The notes under the pieces were generated by a model. It did no database searches. It was not told where the DNA came from and worked only from the letters and a program-made list of their open reading frames with translations. The position numbers and the translations under genes are program-made. Positions 21,153 through 33,303 of a stretch of 64,000 nt of DNA are shown in pieces (the first letter of the stretch is position 1; each line of letters opens with the position of its first letter). The stretch spans positions 13,212,091 through 13,276,090 of the forward strand of contig CM046340.1 in NCBI GenBank assembly GCA_025403435.1, read 5' to 3'. This DNA comes from Artocarpus heterophyllus. Its lineage: Eukaryota > Streptophyta > Magnoliopsida > Rosales > Moraceae.

Positions 21153-23353
21153 CTAGGTACTTCTCGGCTCCTCGGCCAGGCTCATGACCTCCTTAACTAT
21201 GCTTGGTTCGGACAGTCTTTCGATGGGGACCAACGTTAGGTCACTTCCACCCAAGCCAGAGGCTAGTCGGGCAAGGACATCGGCTTCCACGTTTTTCGAC
21301 CGGGGGATCTGCTTGAAAGCATAGGATTTAAATTGCCTGAGAAGTTGTTTCGCTTCTTTTAAATATGCTGCCATAGAGTCCGCTCGGGCCTGAAATCCTC
21401 CAGTGACCTGCTGCACCACTAGCATTGAGTCACTGTAGATGGTGAGGCGGTTGACGCCGAGATCTTGGGCGATTTGGAGTCCGGCCAGCAGAGCTTCATA
21501 TTCTGCCTCATTGTTAGAGGCCTTGAAGTTGAACCGGAGGGCATAGATGACCTTGTACCCGTCCAGGCTCGTTAAAATCAACCCGGCCCCCGATCCATCG
21601 ACGCAGGTAGAGCCGTCGATGTGCAGTGTCCAGTCCAGCCCCGGGGAGAGGCTTCTTCGCTAGAGCTTGGTGTATTGGGCTCTTAAATGGGTGACTTCTC
21701 AACTTATGGAGTCGCCTTGCCAGCCTCCGTGAATTCGGCAATGAAATCCGCCAGGACTTGAGCTTTTATTGCCGTTCTCGGCACGAAATGCACATCGTAT
21801 TGGCCTAGCTCAACCGACCACTTGGCCATTCGGCCCGATATCTCCGGGCTCTGGAAAACCTGCCGAAGAGGGAACTTGGTCGGGACCTTAATGGTATGGC
21901 CTTGGTAATATGGTCGCAGCTTCCAGACCGATGTTATTAAGGCGAAAGCCAACTTCTCCAGTGGTGGGTACCGCTCCTCGGCACCTTGGAATGCGTGGCT
22001 GGTATAATAAACGGGTCTTTGGATCCCGTCTTCGTCTCAGACCAAGACCAAGCTGACAGCTTTCTCTGACACGGCTAAATAGGCGGTTAAAGCTTCACCA
22101 GGCAGAGGTTTGGACAGGAGCGGGGGCGTAGCCAGGTAAGTCTTTAAGCTTTGAAAAGCTTCTTCACACTCCCTGCTCCACTCAAACCTCCCCTTAAGTG
22201 CCTTGAAAAAAGGGTGGCACTTGTCGGTAGCCCCGGAGACAAACCTTGACAGGGCTGCCACCATGCCAGTGAGCCGTTGTACATCCTTTGCTGTCCGAGG
22301 AGAATGCATGTCGATAATCGCCTGGGCCTTCGCTGGGTTGACCTCTATTCCTCTTCGATTGACCAAAAATCTGAGGAATTTGCCCGAGCTGACGCCGAAG
22401 GCGCATTTTGCCGGGTTGAGTTTCATCCCATATTCCCAGAGAATGTCGAAGCTAGCTCGGATGTCGGCCATGTGGTCTTTTGCTTGGACAGATTTTACTA
22501 ACATGTCGTCCACGTAGACTTCCATAGTTTTTCTGATCAACTGAGCAAACATCTTATTGACGAGGCGTTGGTACGTAGCTCTGGCGTTCTTGATGCCGAA
22601 TGGCATCATGACGTAGCAATACAAACCCTGGTCGGTAACGAAGGCGGTTTTGACTTGGTCTTCCTCGGCCATCCTTATCTGATTGTACCCGGAATACGCA
22701 TCCATAAAGCTTAGAAGCTCGTGGCCGGCAGTGGCATCGACGAGCTGGTCTATCCGAGGAAGTGGGAAGCAGTCTTTCAGGCAGGCCTTGTTGAGATCGG
22801 TGTAGTCAATGCAGACCCACCATTTGTCGTTCGCCTTCTTGACGAGGACAACATTCGCTAACCATTCCGGGTATTTGACCTCTCTAATGAATCCATCCTT
22901 GAGGAGTTTCTGGACTTTATCGTTGATTGCAGCATACCTCTCTGGGTTAAAGGCCCTTCGTTTTTGTATCACCGGCCTGTGGCCAGGTTGGACGTTGAGC
23001 TGATGGCTGATAATGCTCGGATCAATGCCGGGCATGTCCTCATGGGACCACGCAAAAACATCACGATATTTGGAAAGAAGGCATTCCAGGTCGGCCCGGA
23101 TCTCAGGTCGCAGCTGTGATCCGAGTTGGACTGTGCGTTCAGGCCTTTCAGGGTCTAGGGCGAATGGCACTAAGTCTTCGACCAGAGTGGCCCTTACCTC
23201 TTCCCTGGGCAGCCTAGGGTCCAGGTCTGCCAACATCTTAGGCGCTGGGTCGACGGGGAGATCGGCCTCGTCGATCGAGTAGACGACCAAGACGCCATTG
23301 TGCAAGGCTGAGGCTGCTCGTACAGCACTAGCGTAACAAGTCCAGGAGTCTAC
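21153..23353 (-). pseudogene. Tat reverse transcriptase and RNase H domains, with stops and a frameshift
   Basis: The open segment 23305-22037 carries the linker FAWSHEDMPGIDP, the RT palm motifs (CIDYTDLNKACLKD, FMDAYSGYNQI) and an intact YVDD (about 22515-22505), then the connection and first RNase H region. A TGA at 22039-22037 interrupts it; reading resumes in frame to 21704 with two TAA codons shortly after. A +1 shift near 21650 leads into a second RNase H domain of the archaeal-like type found in Tat elements (GAGLILTSLDGYKV, FKASNNEAEYEALLAGL, IYSDSMLVVQQVTG, ADVLARLAS; 21590-21260). The second RNase H supports the Tat assignment. Confidence 0.9.
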
Positions 23354-25593
23354 CTAGGATGATTATATCACTCCAACGCCGTCGTCGATCGGAAATTTCA
23401 TGGCCAGGTGGTATGTTGACAGGATGGCCTTCAAGCCGTTTAGCGTTGGTCGGCCGGTGATGATATTGTACAGGAAGGGTTTGTCGACAACTAAAAAGTT
23501 GACTACCCGAGTGATCCTAGCAGCTCCTTCTTTGAAAGTCATCAGCAAACTGACTTTCTCGGTTGCTCGGACACATTCCCTCGCAAAGCCGTAAAGCGGG
23601 GTCCGGACTGGGACCAAGGGGGCGTTGCTTATCTTCAGTCTGTCAAAAGCCTGTTTGAAGAGGATGTCGGCTGAACTACCGTTGTCGATTAAGACACGCC
23701 GCACTACATTGTTGGCGATGGGCAGTTCGCATACCAGGGCATCGTTGTGGGGGTGCATCAATCGATCTGCTTCCTCCTCGGTGAAAGTGATCGAGGTGTC
23801 TTCTTGACGGCATATCTTGTTGATGTGCTCGGACATGTTTATGAATTCACCCCGCTTGATCCGTCGAGCTTCTCTGACGTAAGATCGCCGCCCATTCGAC
23901 GTGTCCCCGGTAACAGGCCCGTCGAATATCATGTGAACGATATTCGGGGGATCCGAGGTGTTCCCATCGTCGGTCCTGGGTCGGTTCTGTACGTCTCGGC
24001 CCAACGAATCGTTCCTTCCCGAGGTGGGCCTTGGGGCTATAACCCGCTCCACAAATTCTTGCAAATGACCTTCTCGGACCAGTCTTTCTATCTGGTCCTT
24101 CAACTGAATGCATTCCCTAGTACTGTGCCCCACATCCTTATGGAACTCGCAAAACTTTGACTGATTTTGCTTCACCTTGCTCCCTCGGAGCTTGGGTGGT
24201 GGTGTTAGTAAATTTTTGCCACTAACTTGGGCGAGCACCTCGTCGATGGTCGCCACTATTGGTGTGTAGCTTTGAAACTTACTGGTCGGCCCCTTTGGCT
24301 TCTCAGATTTCTCTTTCTTCTGCTTCTTACTATGCTCGGCGCTGCTCTGTTCTGGCACCTTCTTCTGTTTCTTATCCTTCTTTGTTTCACTCGGGCCAGC
24401 CTCTTCCCGACGGCTTTTCATGTATTCTGTAGCGTTAGCGTGTCTCTGAGTATACCCGAGCATTTGAGAAAACGTGCTCGGCTGTTCAAAGGCTAGGGAC
24501 CAGGTCAGCTTCTCGTCTCGGAGACCCCCCACAAAAATGTGTTTGAGGGTCTCGTCTTCGACGTGCTTGACCTCAAGAGCTGCCCGGGTAAACCGGTTAA
24601 TATAATCCCTGACGCTGCCGTCTCCCTGCTTAACGGCATACAGGTATGTTATTTCTTTCCTCCGCGTTTTGGTTGTGGAGAATGCGGAGGAGAAGGCGTC
24701 GGCCAGCTGTCGAAAAGAAGAAATTGAGCCGGGTTCGAGTCGTCGAAACCACTGCCGAGCAGGGCCCGTAAGGGTGAGTGAAAAGGCTTTGCACATCGCC
24801 GCGTCACTGGCGTTCTGCAGTAGCATGTGCCCCCGGAAGAGTTCAACATGCTCATCAGCATCTGTGGTCCCATCGTAGGACTTAATCTGCGGTACCTTGA
24901 ATTTCGGCGGCATAGGCGCCCGCATTATGTTGTCCGGGAAAGGTGGGTCCTGAGCTCCTATGTCATCTAGGCCAAATCTGCAAATTTGGATCTCGTCGAT
25001 TTGGCGCTGTAGCGCCCGGAACTGGCGGCTGTTGGTGTCTTCGGGTAGTTTGACCCTCTAGGGTACTCCGCCCTCGACACGGCCTCCAGCTCCAGGCTGA
25101 CGGTTCATGTTTGCTCCCTGAGACCCAAGCCGGTCAAACACCGAGGCCCGAGAAGCTTGTGGCAATGGAACACGAGCCGCTTGGCGTCCAAGACGGCGTT
25201 CCTGAACCAACCTATTATTAGCTGAGACCCCTCGGGAGGAGCCCGCAGACTGCTCGGATTGGTCTTCTTCAAGGTCGGCCGCACTTCGCTCAACTCAACC
25301 TCCGGCCTGGTCAACTTGGGCCGGGGGTGGCAGAGCTAGTGCAGCCTGGCGCTGAGCTTACTGCGCCAGCTGTTGAGTTAGGATCCGGACCGCGTCTATA
25401 AGTTCCCGGATCGGATCTTGGGCGACCGGGGCATCCATCAGCTCGGCCCTTGCTGTGCTCCCTTGCCCCCCGGACCGGGACCGTGCAGTCTGGGGACGGC
25501 CCTAGGCCTGCCTGTGTTTGGTTGCCTATTTCTCTCGTCACCCGACCCCTCCTGTCGGGCTGGCTCGTCTCTGGCGTTGCCTCGGGTCGTCAT
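23354..25593 (-). pseudogene. Tat gag and aspartic protease, with nonsense codons
   Basis: Gag packages element RNA and the protease cuts the polyprotein. From a Met at 25593 (MTTRGNARDEP) the N-terminal part is broken by several stops (for example near 25345, 25275 and 25063). From 24925 to 23363 it is open for 520 codons: the gag capsid region (YDGTTDADEHVELFRGHM, FSTTKTRRKEITYLYAVKQG), a Lys-rich linker, a knuckle-like CEFHKDVGHSTREC (about 24145-24100), and a protease with VLIDNGSSADILF (about 23700-23660) and NIITGRPTLNGLKA. TAA (23365-23363) and TAG (23356-23354) then separate it from RT in the same frame. The Asp-Asn-Gly active site, not Asp-Thr-Gly, also occurs in related plant elements as far as I know. 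Confidence 0.9.
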
Positions 25594-25642
25594 CTCGGGC
25601 GTCAGAGATAATGTAGCTTGATTTTGGATGAAGGCATAGGTG

Positions 25643-25659
25643 CCCTCCTTTTAGCGCCA
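25643..25659 (-). promoter_or_regulatory. Candidate primer-binding site of the Tat element
   Basis: On the minus strand TGGCGCTAAAAGGAGGG begins 3 bases after the CA end of the 5' LTR. TGG followed by CGC fits the complement of a tRNA CCA end. I could not assign the tRNA. Confidence 0.5.
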
Positions 25660-25662
25660 AAA

Positions 25663-26284
25663 TGTTGATGCTTACTGTGGTCCGGCGTCGGATCAACACC
25701 CACGTGCGGCTGCGCACGGTCTGACCTCTCCTTGGGCTCGTCTCTGCCCTAAAGTGCACACCTGTAAGAGAAGGGATGCTTCGGAGAAGATAGTAGGGTT
25801 AGTCAATAGACAAGGGCTCTCCGATGCTCAAGGCAGGTATTGCTTGGCAGAGGTCGGCAGCTAGTTAGGTGTGTAGAAGAAGTCTCTCCCTAGAATGCCA
25901 TAAATGCATCCTATTTATAGGCCACCACTTGGATCGGGTGTAAGGTGGGTTTTACCCACAACCCAGGTGTCACATCAAGGTGTGTCAGGCAGTAGGCAAC
26001 AAGTGTCGCGCCATCGCCCAATGGATTGGACTCTATCGGACGGCAAAGTATCTGCCCTGTGTTGGCCTATAATGGCGAGTGGCTACCTGCCTGCAAGTAA
26101 TCTTGGTCCGACCCGAGCTACTGTACATTTCGAGGTGGCAGCCTTCTTAGAGCGCAGCCTTGGATGCCTGAGAGGTACCTTGGGAAGCAGTATAAGGCAT
26201 CGGGGGCCGACAGCAAGCTTGCCGGTGGTTCTGCCGAGCTTATTAGCCGACCACCGAAGTTAGTGTCTTCGGCGGTGGCGCCGA
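25663..26284 (-). repeat. 5' LTR of the Tat element
   Basis: It aligns with 15481-16117 throughout, with many single-base differences, so the insertion is not young. Its TATA box (TATAAATA, complement of 25912-25919) would drive the sense transcript. Compared with the other two copies, its outer end lacks about 10 bp (GCTCACCCTC), so the exact outer boundary is 26284 or 26287. Confidence 0.88.
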
Positions 26285-26289
26285 ACAGT

Positions 26290-28182
26290 ACAAGTTTTCC
26301 ATCTTGGTCTTAAGACCTCTGGTATTTGCTTTATTCAATCCCAATCTTTGTGACTTTTCTTATCTTAGTTTTTTTCTACCTCAAATTATTCACCACGTTT
26401 ATTGGGCCTACCAATCCTACCCGTATCCCATACCAATTAAGCATCAAACCCTATTTTTTGTTAAAATCTCATTTCCTTTTTAGATCATATCACATGTTCT
26501 TATGTACATGTCATGAATTATGAATGTTCTTCAACAATTTATATCAATGCCAAATAATAATATTCCAATCAATATACCTTAAAACATAAGTAACACTATA
26601 TAGTTCTTATAATGTAGTAAATGGTAGTTTCTATTTACCTCGAGTTCAATTTGTGTTGAGTAAAAAAATTAGTCCTCTTAAGAGATAAGGCGTACTAAAA
26701 GCCTAACAACAATAAAATCATATACCATTCAATTTTTCATAAACTAAACTTATTGATCTATGTCATAAGTTCATATTGCAAAAATTTTGCATTAAATCAA
26801 ACACAAAATGGGCTGAGCATAAAAATATCATAATGCATACTTATGGCCAAGGAATCTGCTATATAACTAGAAATATGATTAAACATAGAGATTTGGCATT
26901 CAATCATCTCAATAAACATGCATATCTACACATTTTTGCTGCAAATACTTAATATCACATGTAATAATGTTTCCTCTTTCTAGCAAAAAAAAGGTTTTCA
27001 ATGAATCACTAATCTTTCCAAATATTAAAATATCATTAAGGGAAGTATATAATCTTATAAAAACAACTCAAAACATAAGAATCAAGCATGGCATGGACCT
27101 TATCTTCCACCTAACCTAGTTTTGCATTTTTTTTCTTTAAATTCAAAAATAGCATTCTAACTAATTTCAAGCTACGTATAAGTGTTAAAAATCATTCAAT
27201 AAACACTTCAAGTCAATTGAAATAAATAAATAATTAGATTCCTAAAAAGTTTCAGTTTTGCAAATAAACTAACTCAACTAGCTTAGTTTTGTTTCAAACA
27301 CATTGAATCTGAATTGCCAACATTACAAATAGATAAGTAACTTTAAAATCGCATCAAAAACCATTAATTCATCATAAAAACATATAGAAATTAAATACCT
27401 TGCTAGGGGTTCAAATTCTGGGTTCTTAGAAAGCTCAAAATCAACATTTTTCCAAGCTTAAAAGGGTGAAGGCTTAGCCTGTTTTGTGTAAACCGAATTT
27501 TTAAGGTCTTGTTTCAGTTTTTATGAGCTTGAAAACTTGAAAAATGGAAAAAAATGAAGTGGGAAGAGTACAGGACCTTTTTAGGATTGTTGGAGAAAGA
27601 AAGAAGCAAAACTTAACATTCTAGCTAATTTGGCTTAATCAAAATCAAGTACGTGAAGGGAGGTAGTTGCTTGGGTTTTTTACCATCTTTTTCTTGGATT
27701 TGACATATGGAAAGGGTGCTGAGTAACAAGAAATTTTAGCTAATTGGTAGCCAATTAAGTCAATTACAAACAAGTGCAACTTAATTTTCTATAACCTGTT
27801 TAGCATACTTTCAATTCTAATTAAATCTAGCTATTTCAAATATATAAATAGGCAAAACAATAAATTTAGGATGCATTTAACATAGAAAAACTTTTTGCAA
27901 TATATCTCGTAACTGTTTAGCATACCAATCTTCCTTAATCGAGAAACCGAGCTTTTCACTACAAATATAAGTACATTTATGCATGATTAAATATTAAAAC
28001 TAATAGTACCCATGCTCGTCAAAATATACTTTTTATATGCTTGTAATTCAATAACGCATGTTCCTAAATGCATAGTCATACAAGATGTTTATTACTAGCT
28101 AATTGTGAGTTAATTGGGTATTACATAACATGTCAGGTTCTAACTTGAAGCCTACTAGATTCTAACATATTTTTTTGAACCT
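26290..28182. other. AT-rich intergenic DNA, no gene seen
   Basis: About 1.9 kb of AT-rich sequence with only short chance ORFs. At its end (28130-28182) is a fragment of the dispersed AGGTTCTAAC / CTACTAGATTCTAAC repeat. Confidence 0.5.
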
Positions 28183-28400
28183 GTTGAGGTGTTGAGATCC
28201 CCGGCCGGAGTCTGGCGGACACCTCTAACGTATTGCAGGGGAGGCAGCCCGACACGACCCCGAGTTAATTCCCAAGGAGGTCGGGAGCCCCCACGCAGAT
28301 TTGCCTCCAGTCAAGGAGCGCGTCCCCCAAGAGTTGAACCCGTGTCCTCTTGAATAAGAGGGTCTTAGGGTGTCCCCTGGGTACCAATCCATCCAATTTA
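28183..28400 (-). mobile_element. SINE-like copy A (tRNA-derived)
   Basis: About 218 bp, close in sequence to copy B over its whole length. On the minus strand the head carries an A-box-like TGGTACCCAGGGG and a B-box-like GGTTCAACTC, spaced as in a tRNA-derived RNA polymerase III promoter. Confidence 0.5.
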
Positions 28401-28618
28401 TGTTGAGGTGTTGAGATCCCCGGTCGGAGCCTGACGGGCACCTCGAAAGTATTGCCGGGGAGACAGCCCGGCGCGACCCCGAGTTAATTCCCAGGGAGGT
28501 CGGGAGCCCCCACACGGATTTGCCTCTAGTGAAGGGGCGCATCCCCCAGGAGTTGAACCCGTGTTCCTCTTGAATAAGAGGGTCTTAGGGTGTCCCCTGG
28601 GTACCAATCCATCCAATA
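28401..28618 (-). mobile_element. SINE-like copy B (tRNA-derived)
   Basis: Directly adjoins copy A in the same orientation. Read on the minus strand it starts TTGGATGGATTGG, has the A-box-like motif near 28606-28594 and the B-box-like GGTTCAACTCC at 28559-28549, and ends GATCTCAACACCTCAACA. No poly-A tail is evident. A different kind of repeat with fortuitous tRNA-like boxes is possible. Confidence 0.5.
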
Positions 28619-28702
28619 ATTGGATGGATTGGTACCCAGGGGACACCCTAAGACCCTCTTATTCAAGAGGAACACGGGTTCTGAGATGCGCCCCTTCACT
28701 GG
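28619..28702 (+). mobile_element. SINE-like fragment C, inverted against copy B
   Basis: The first 63 bp (28619-28681) are the exact reverse complement of 28555-28617, with one base between. After a short deletion, similarity continues through GATGCGCCCCTTCACTGG. The arrangement is head to head. Confidence 0.7.
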
Positions 28703-30142
28703 ACCCCGCTAGGGTTTCAAGAGGGTCTTAGGGTTTTAACATTGAACCCCGCTAGATTCTATCTAAAAAATCGATAGAACCGTTAGATCTCATCCTGAAA
28801 CCTACTAGATTCTATCGCGAAGTTTGCCAGGTTCCAAATTAAAAATAAAAACAATAAATCAAGCAAATAACATGGCTCAGAGTTCTCGCTAGAATCGGCC
28901 GAAGCCTCACCGGAACTCATCATTTGCTGGTAAGAAAACTCAATCCCATATATTCCAATAATCATCCAAAAACCAAAAAATATATATACAAAATCATCAT
29001 ACAACATGCTCAGATCAATAATTGAAATAGGAAAAGCTCCCTTTGCTCGCTTTGCTTCTAAAACAGTAGTCTCAAATGTCTGTATGAGTTCTCTTTCTCT
29101 AGGATGCTTACTTTTTTCTATCATTGCAATTAACTAAAAGATAATCATGTCCCAAGTATGTATCAAATTGAGAGATTTTAATAAAAGCTCTAGTCTAGTA
29201 AAAAAAAAAAAAAAGGAAATAAACTAGAAGCTGAAAAAACAAAAGGCACAAACTGATACATAAATAATAAAAAAAGAAAGAAAAAGAATTGTCGAAGAAA
29301 CATAATCATGATCATGTCTAACTCGCCGGCCTCCGACCTCAACAACAATGACAACAGCTCTTGAATCTCCTCCACCTTGTTGGTGTCACAAAGACCTAAT
29401 CAATCTTACTGATGCTCCTCCTCCTCCTCCTCCATACAAAGCCTTTGCAAAACTTTATCCAAATTTCTAGTCAATTATTCAATCTCGAAATAAAATTAAA
29501 CATCCACAAAAACCATTAAAACGAAATGGTGAAAATGTCTAAGTTTTGCAATAAGACCAAATCGTGCTACAAGTTGCCAGCATCTTGTCGGCAACGATGA
29601 TCCACCGTCGTAGATCTCCTCGGCTTGCCACAAAACTCGTTACCAGAGAGAAAAGATACATTGGAGAGAGCGCTGGAGAAATTGAGGCTTTTTAGCGTGT
29701 AACCTGTGAGCAACGATCGGAGTCCAAAAGCACTGCCATAATTCTCGATTTAAGTGACTTGAAGAAGCCCAAGCGGTGGCAGTTTTGGCCGGGAAAAAAG
29801 AGAGAGGAAAATCGGGGATAGAGAGAGAGCAAGATCAGGGGTTTGAGAGAGAGCTAGACATGAGATCTGGGAAGGAGACAGAAAGAACTTGAAATAAAAA
29901 AAGAATCTGAGATAGGTCAAGGATATATATGTAAAATTATAAACCCAATTAAAAAGAAAATAATAATAAAAAAGACAATTTTGAGAAGTGAAAAAGAGGA
30001 TGGCATTTTTAATAAGTGGTATCATTTAGGGGGCATTCTATGTAGTTTTCTCTTTCTGAAATTCAATGTTTTTTATAAACACTTGAATTTTTAATTTTAC
30101 TTCCTCTTTGTTCTTTTTGTTCTTCTTTTTCTTTTTATTTTG
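28703..30142. other. Intergenic DNA with dispersed repeat and short ORFs
   Basis: 28740-28835 carries the AACCCCGCTAGATTCTATC-type dispersed repeat. The rest is AT- or GA-rich with CT and CTC runs (29415-29433, 29795-29860). Apart from one low-confidence ORF at 28783-29124, no gene is supported. Confidence 0.45.
28783..29124 (-). CDS. Unrecognised 113-aa ORF, doubtful
   Basis: The ORF begins MIEKSKHPRERELIQTFE and has two hydrophobic stretches (residues about 46-64 and 86-102). I recognise no family. It ends inside the dispersed AGGTTC repeat, which argues against a conserved protein. It may be an exon remnant or chance. Confidence 0.15.
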   Translation of the reverse strand: MIEKSKHPRERELIQTFETTVLEAKRAKGAFPISIIDLSMLYDDFVYIFFGFWMIIGIYGIEFSYQQMMSSGEASADSSENSEPCYLLDLLFLFLIWNLANFAIESSRFQDEI

Positions 30143-30947
30143 GATTAATTATAAAAATTCCCCATAAATTATGGTCTTTGTAATATTTTGCCCCCTGAAC
30201 TTCAAAAATAAAATCTGCTCCCCCTAAAGCATGAAATGTTAACAAAAATAGTCATTCGGTTAGAATTTTAATAGAAAATTGACAAATGACTATAAGTTTA
30301 GGGATATTTTAATAATTTTGATTGTAAAAATAACCATAAAAATTAAAACTATAATAAAAATAGTCTTTATTGATGATTGAAAACAAAAAATAATCAATTT
30401 AAACCATTATACCATTAGCATATTTAATTTTTGATATACCAAAATTTTACTCAAAATTTTTATTTTTTTAATCCAAAAAGTATTTTAAAATTTTAGAAGT
30501 TATATTTTACAAGAAATTTCAAAGCAGAAACATTGAAAGTATTAATAAAATTTCTTTCATATTTGAAAGTTTTATTCATATTTATGCCTTTTAAAATTTT
30601 AAAATGCTTTTTAAGTGTAAAAAAAAGTCGATAAAATTTCAAAGAAAATTTTGATACATTGAAAAAAAAAAAGAGGGATCTAGATAGTAATATGTTATTA
30701 ATTGATTTTTTTAATCGTCAATAAAGATGATTTTTATTATAGTTTTAATTTTTTGTTGTTTTTACACTTGTATTACAAAAATATCCCTAATTTTAAAATT
30801 ATTTATCAATTTGCTGTTAAAATTTTAACAAAAAAATCATTTTAGTTAATAGTTCATATTTTAAGAGAAATATATGTTACGTTTTGAAATTTGACATATA
30901 AAGTGTTACAAAAGCTATAATTTAAGAAAATTTTTTATGATTAATTC
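30143..30947. mobile_element. Long-TIR foldback MITE, about 0.8 kb
   Basis: The first 50 bp (GATTAATTATAAAAATTCC and on) match the reverse complement of the last 50 bp (GAATTAATCATAAAAAATT and on), including CTTTGTAA/CTTTTGTAA. Complementary blocks continue inward (TTAGAATTTTAATAGAAAATT near 30260 against TTGCTGTTAAAATTTTAAC near 30812). There is no ORF. Ends of this kind occur in Mutator-like MITEs of dicots, but I could not read a target-site duplication. Confidence 0.55.
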
Positions 30948-32781
30948 TTTTGGTTTTGCTTTCCGTTCTCTATGTTGCTTCATATTTATCTTTATATTAT
31001 TTAAAAATAAATTTTATTTTAATTCAAACGAGTTATTTATTAAACGATGTTATATTTTAGTCCGTTTGTTTTTTTTTTTTTTCTCGTTTAATGACACCTA
31101 ATTCTTAGTAGTAAATTGAAATTACTATTTTGTGTGTTATCGAGATGGGTGCGTACACCGACAAACAGAGGAGCTAATCAATAAGAAGTGACGTAACAAG
31201 TGGGAACTGATAATATTTGTTTTTTCATTGTTGCGAAAACAAAAGACGCTGACGCTCTAGCAATCATGCCAAAGGACCGCTTTTTTTTATTTTTCGAGGA
31301 AAAGCAAAGGACTGCTTGTGTGTTGCGAAACATGTAAACCAAACGATCTTCCGTACGTCTCACCATCTCTTCACATGCGCGGGCCTCTCCACTTGTTTCA
31401 CACACTCCGTTGTTAATGTTATTATTATTATTTTTTAACGGACAGTTTTTATTTTATGGTGACAGTTGGCCCTAAAATTTTAGAGCTTGTTTATTTTAAT
31501 ATTTAAATCATAATTTAAATTATTTTATTATAGTATTTTTTTAATTAAAATTTAAATCTTTATTGAAATATTTTATTTAAATACTTGAACTAAACGGGAC
31601 CTTATATACCTTACATTTGTGGAAAAAAAAATTAAAGCAATAGTTTTAATATTTATTTAAAACTTTATCTGTTTTTTAATTTATTTTACACATGTTAAGA
31701 GTTTTATATCATAGATAGTTTGAATAAGCAGCTATGTTGAACGGAAGATTACTTATTATGATTTGAGAAAAAATAATAAATTGAGAACCGTGATTTGATT
31801 TTTTTTGAAATGACACTACAATCTCACATTTTTGAATTAAAGGAGCTGAAGTTTGACCTTGTTTTCTAAAAGATACCGGTAGCAACCAAATTTAGTGAAA
31901 GTGATATTAGGAGTCTCAACTTCAATCACAACTTTTTAATATTAATTGTTGTATCATGTGACTTGTCGTTTTTTTATAGGTAAGTGTTTAAAAAATTGTC
32001 ATATTAATTAGTATTAAAAAGTTATCTCTTTGAATAATAAGATATGAAAACCGAAACGTTAAGATAATTTTACTTGAGAGCCTTAATAATACTTATATAA
32101 CATTAATATTCTTCATCTTGAGAAAAAAATATAATTGGCATCGTTTGGTATTGTTTTGAAAATTTTTAGAAATGTTTTTGCAAGCTTTTTGAGGTAAAAA
32201 TTTTAAAAACTCTTTTAGTACAATCCTTAAAAAATTCACATTTTTCAAAACAAATCTATCTTCACCTATTTTGAAAACACTAGTAAGGAACCATTATTAA
32301 TTTCTCTTTTTGAGAGTATCATATAATATAATTCTCGCTTCACTTGTTACGAATGGCGACATCGGCACACTACAATGAAAAAGTTGATCCCTTTGTACTT
32401 CAACATATTCAAGATAGACTTTGAATTCGATATTATCGTATTATTTTGTTCACGTCAATAATAATAATAATAATAATTATCAAATATCATACTAGTTTTC
32501 CATAAGAATAACTCCTCAACTATCAATATTAGATCCTTGGATGGAATAAATTGGGTAATTTGCGCACGTTTCTAACTTTGTAGTCAATAAGAGGTGGACC
32601 GTTATGTGCTACGAATTAAAAACATAAGGATAAGGAGAATGTTATGTATATAAAAAATTATGCAGTAAAACATCATACCGGTAAGATATTGTTTTTAACC
32701 TTTTTTTAAGGTAAATGTTTTCCAAATCAAGGAGATACAAATACTAATGTTGACACAAATGACCTCGCATTACAAGAAAAT

Positions 32782-33303
32782 TCAGCCGAACAACTCACCA
32801 GTATCACCAATAAGTTTTAATGAAACGTCCAAAGGGATAAAACTTACACCAAGCTCTAACAATAGGATACCTCCAAAGCACACAAACAATCGAGCATACA
32901 AATGGTGCTTTAAAAATTCCGCTACAATGGATGAAAAAATCCGATCAATTGAGACTAAAAAACCCATAAACTGAAGGTCACCCACAACATCGCTTAACAA
33001 CAAACCAAAAGGATTGAACATACAACTAAAAACAGAGAATGAGGAGACCACCTTTATTATTTGTGACTCAAAAGAAGAGTGACATAACAAAGCATACATC
33101 CTAATAGGCGGAATACAACACGCTATTATTTGAAACAAATAACTGCCACAAAATGGACATGTGACCCTGCTCATACAATAAAAACACCCGATTAGAAGAT
33201 AAGTCATACAAACAAAGGAGCCACAGGACCCAGATCTGAACGAAGTAGAAACGAACACCAAGGAAAGCAACGCCATAGGGACACAAACCCCCCTAGACGC
33301 CAT
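32782..33303 (-). CDS. Unrecognised 173-aa hydrophobic ORF with a CPFCGS motif
   Basis: The ORF starts MASRGVCVPMALLS, directly after an ATAT microsatellite. It has several hydrophobic segments and a CPFCGS motif, and resembles no family I know. The homologous region in the second duplication copy (46129-46479) keeps part of the reading, including CPFCGSCLF, but is shortened and has a different N-terminal half. That speaks against a conserved gene, though an exon of a membrane protein is possible. Confidence 0.2.
   Translation of the reverse strand: MASRGVCVPMALLSLVFVSTSFRSGSCGSFVCMTYLLIGCFYCMSRVTCPFCGSYLFQIIACCIPPIRMYALLCHSSFESQIIKVVSSFSVFSCMFNPFGLLLSDVVGDLQFMGFLVSIDRIFSSIVAEFLKHHLYARLFVCFGGILLLELGVSFIPLDVSLKLIGDTGELFG

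Larger units (their letters stand above)
15481..26284 (-). mobile_element. Complete but inactive Tat-lineage Ty3/gypsy retrotransposon with antisense gene
   Basis: The element is read leftward: 5' LTR (26284-25663), primer-binding region, gag-protease, RT-RNase H, integrase (ending near 19950), an antisense gene on the plus strand (16492-19030), polypurine tract and 3' LTR (16117-15481), about 10.8 kb in all. The GTGGTCCGGCGTCGGA and CCTATTTATAGG blocks are shared by both LTRs. The flanks ATAGT (15476-15480) and ACAGT (26285-26289) could be a target-site duplication with one mismatch if the 5' LTR has lost its first bases, but this is weak. Many nonsense codons make it inactive. A related solo LTR lies at 36357-36997. 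Confidence 0.9.

Noticed and set aside
15476..26289. Firm target-site duplication for the Tat element
   Set aside because: ATAGT and ACAGT match only with one mismatch and only if the 5' LTR is shortened, so the boundary remains tentative.
28549..28606. tRNA gene suggested by A-box and B-box motifs
   Set aside because: No cloverleaf with acceptor and anticodon stems can be drawn, and the unit is repeated at 218 bp, so a SINE-like repeat fits better.
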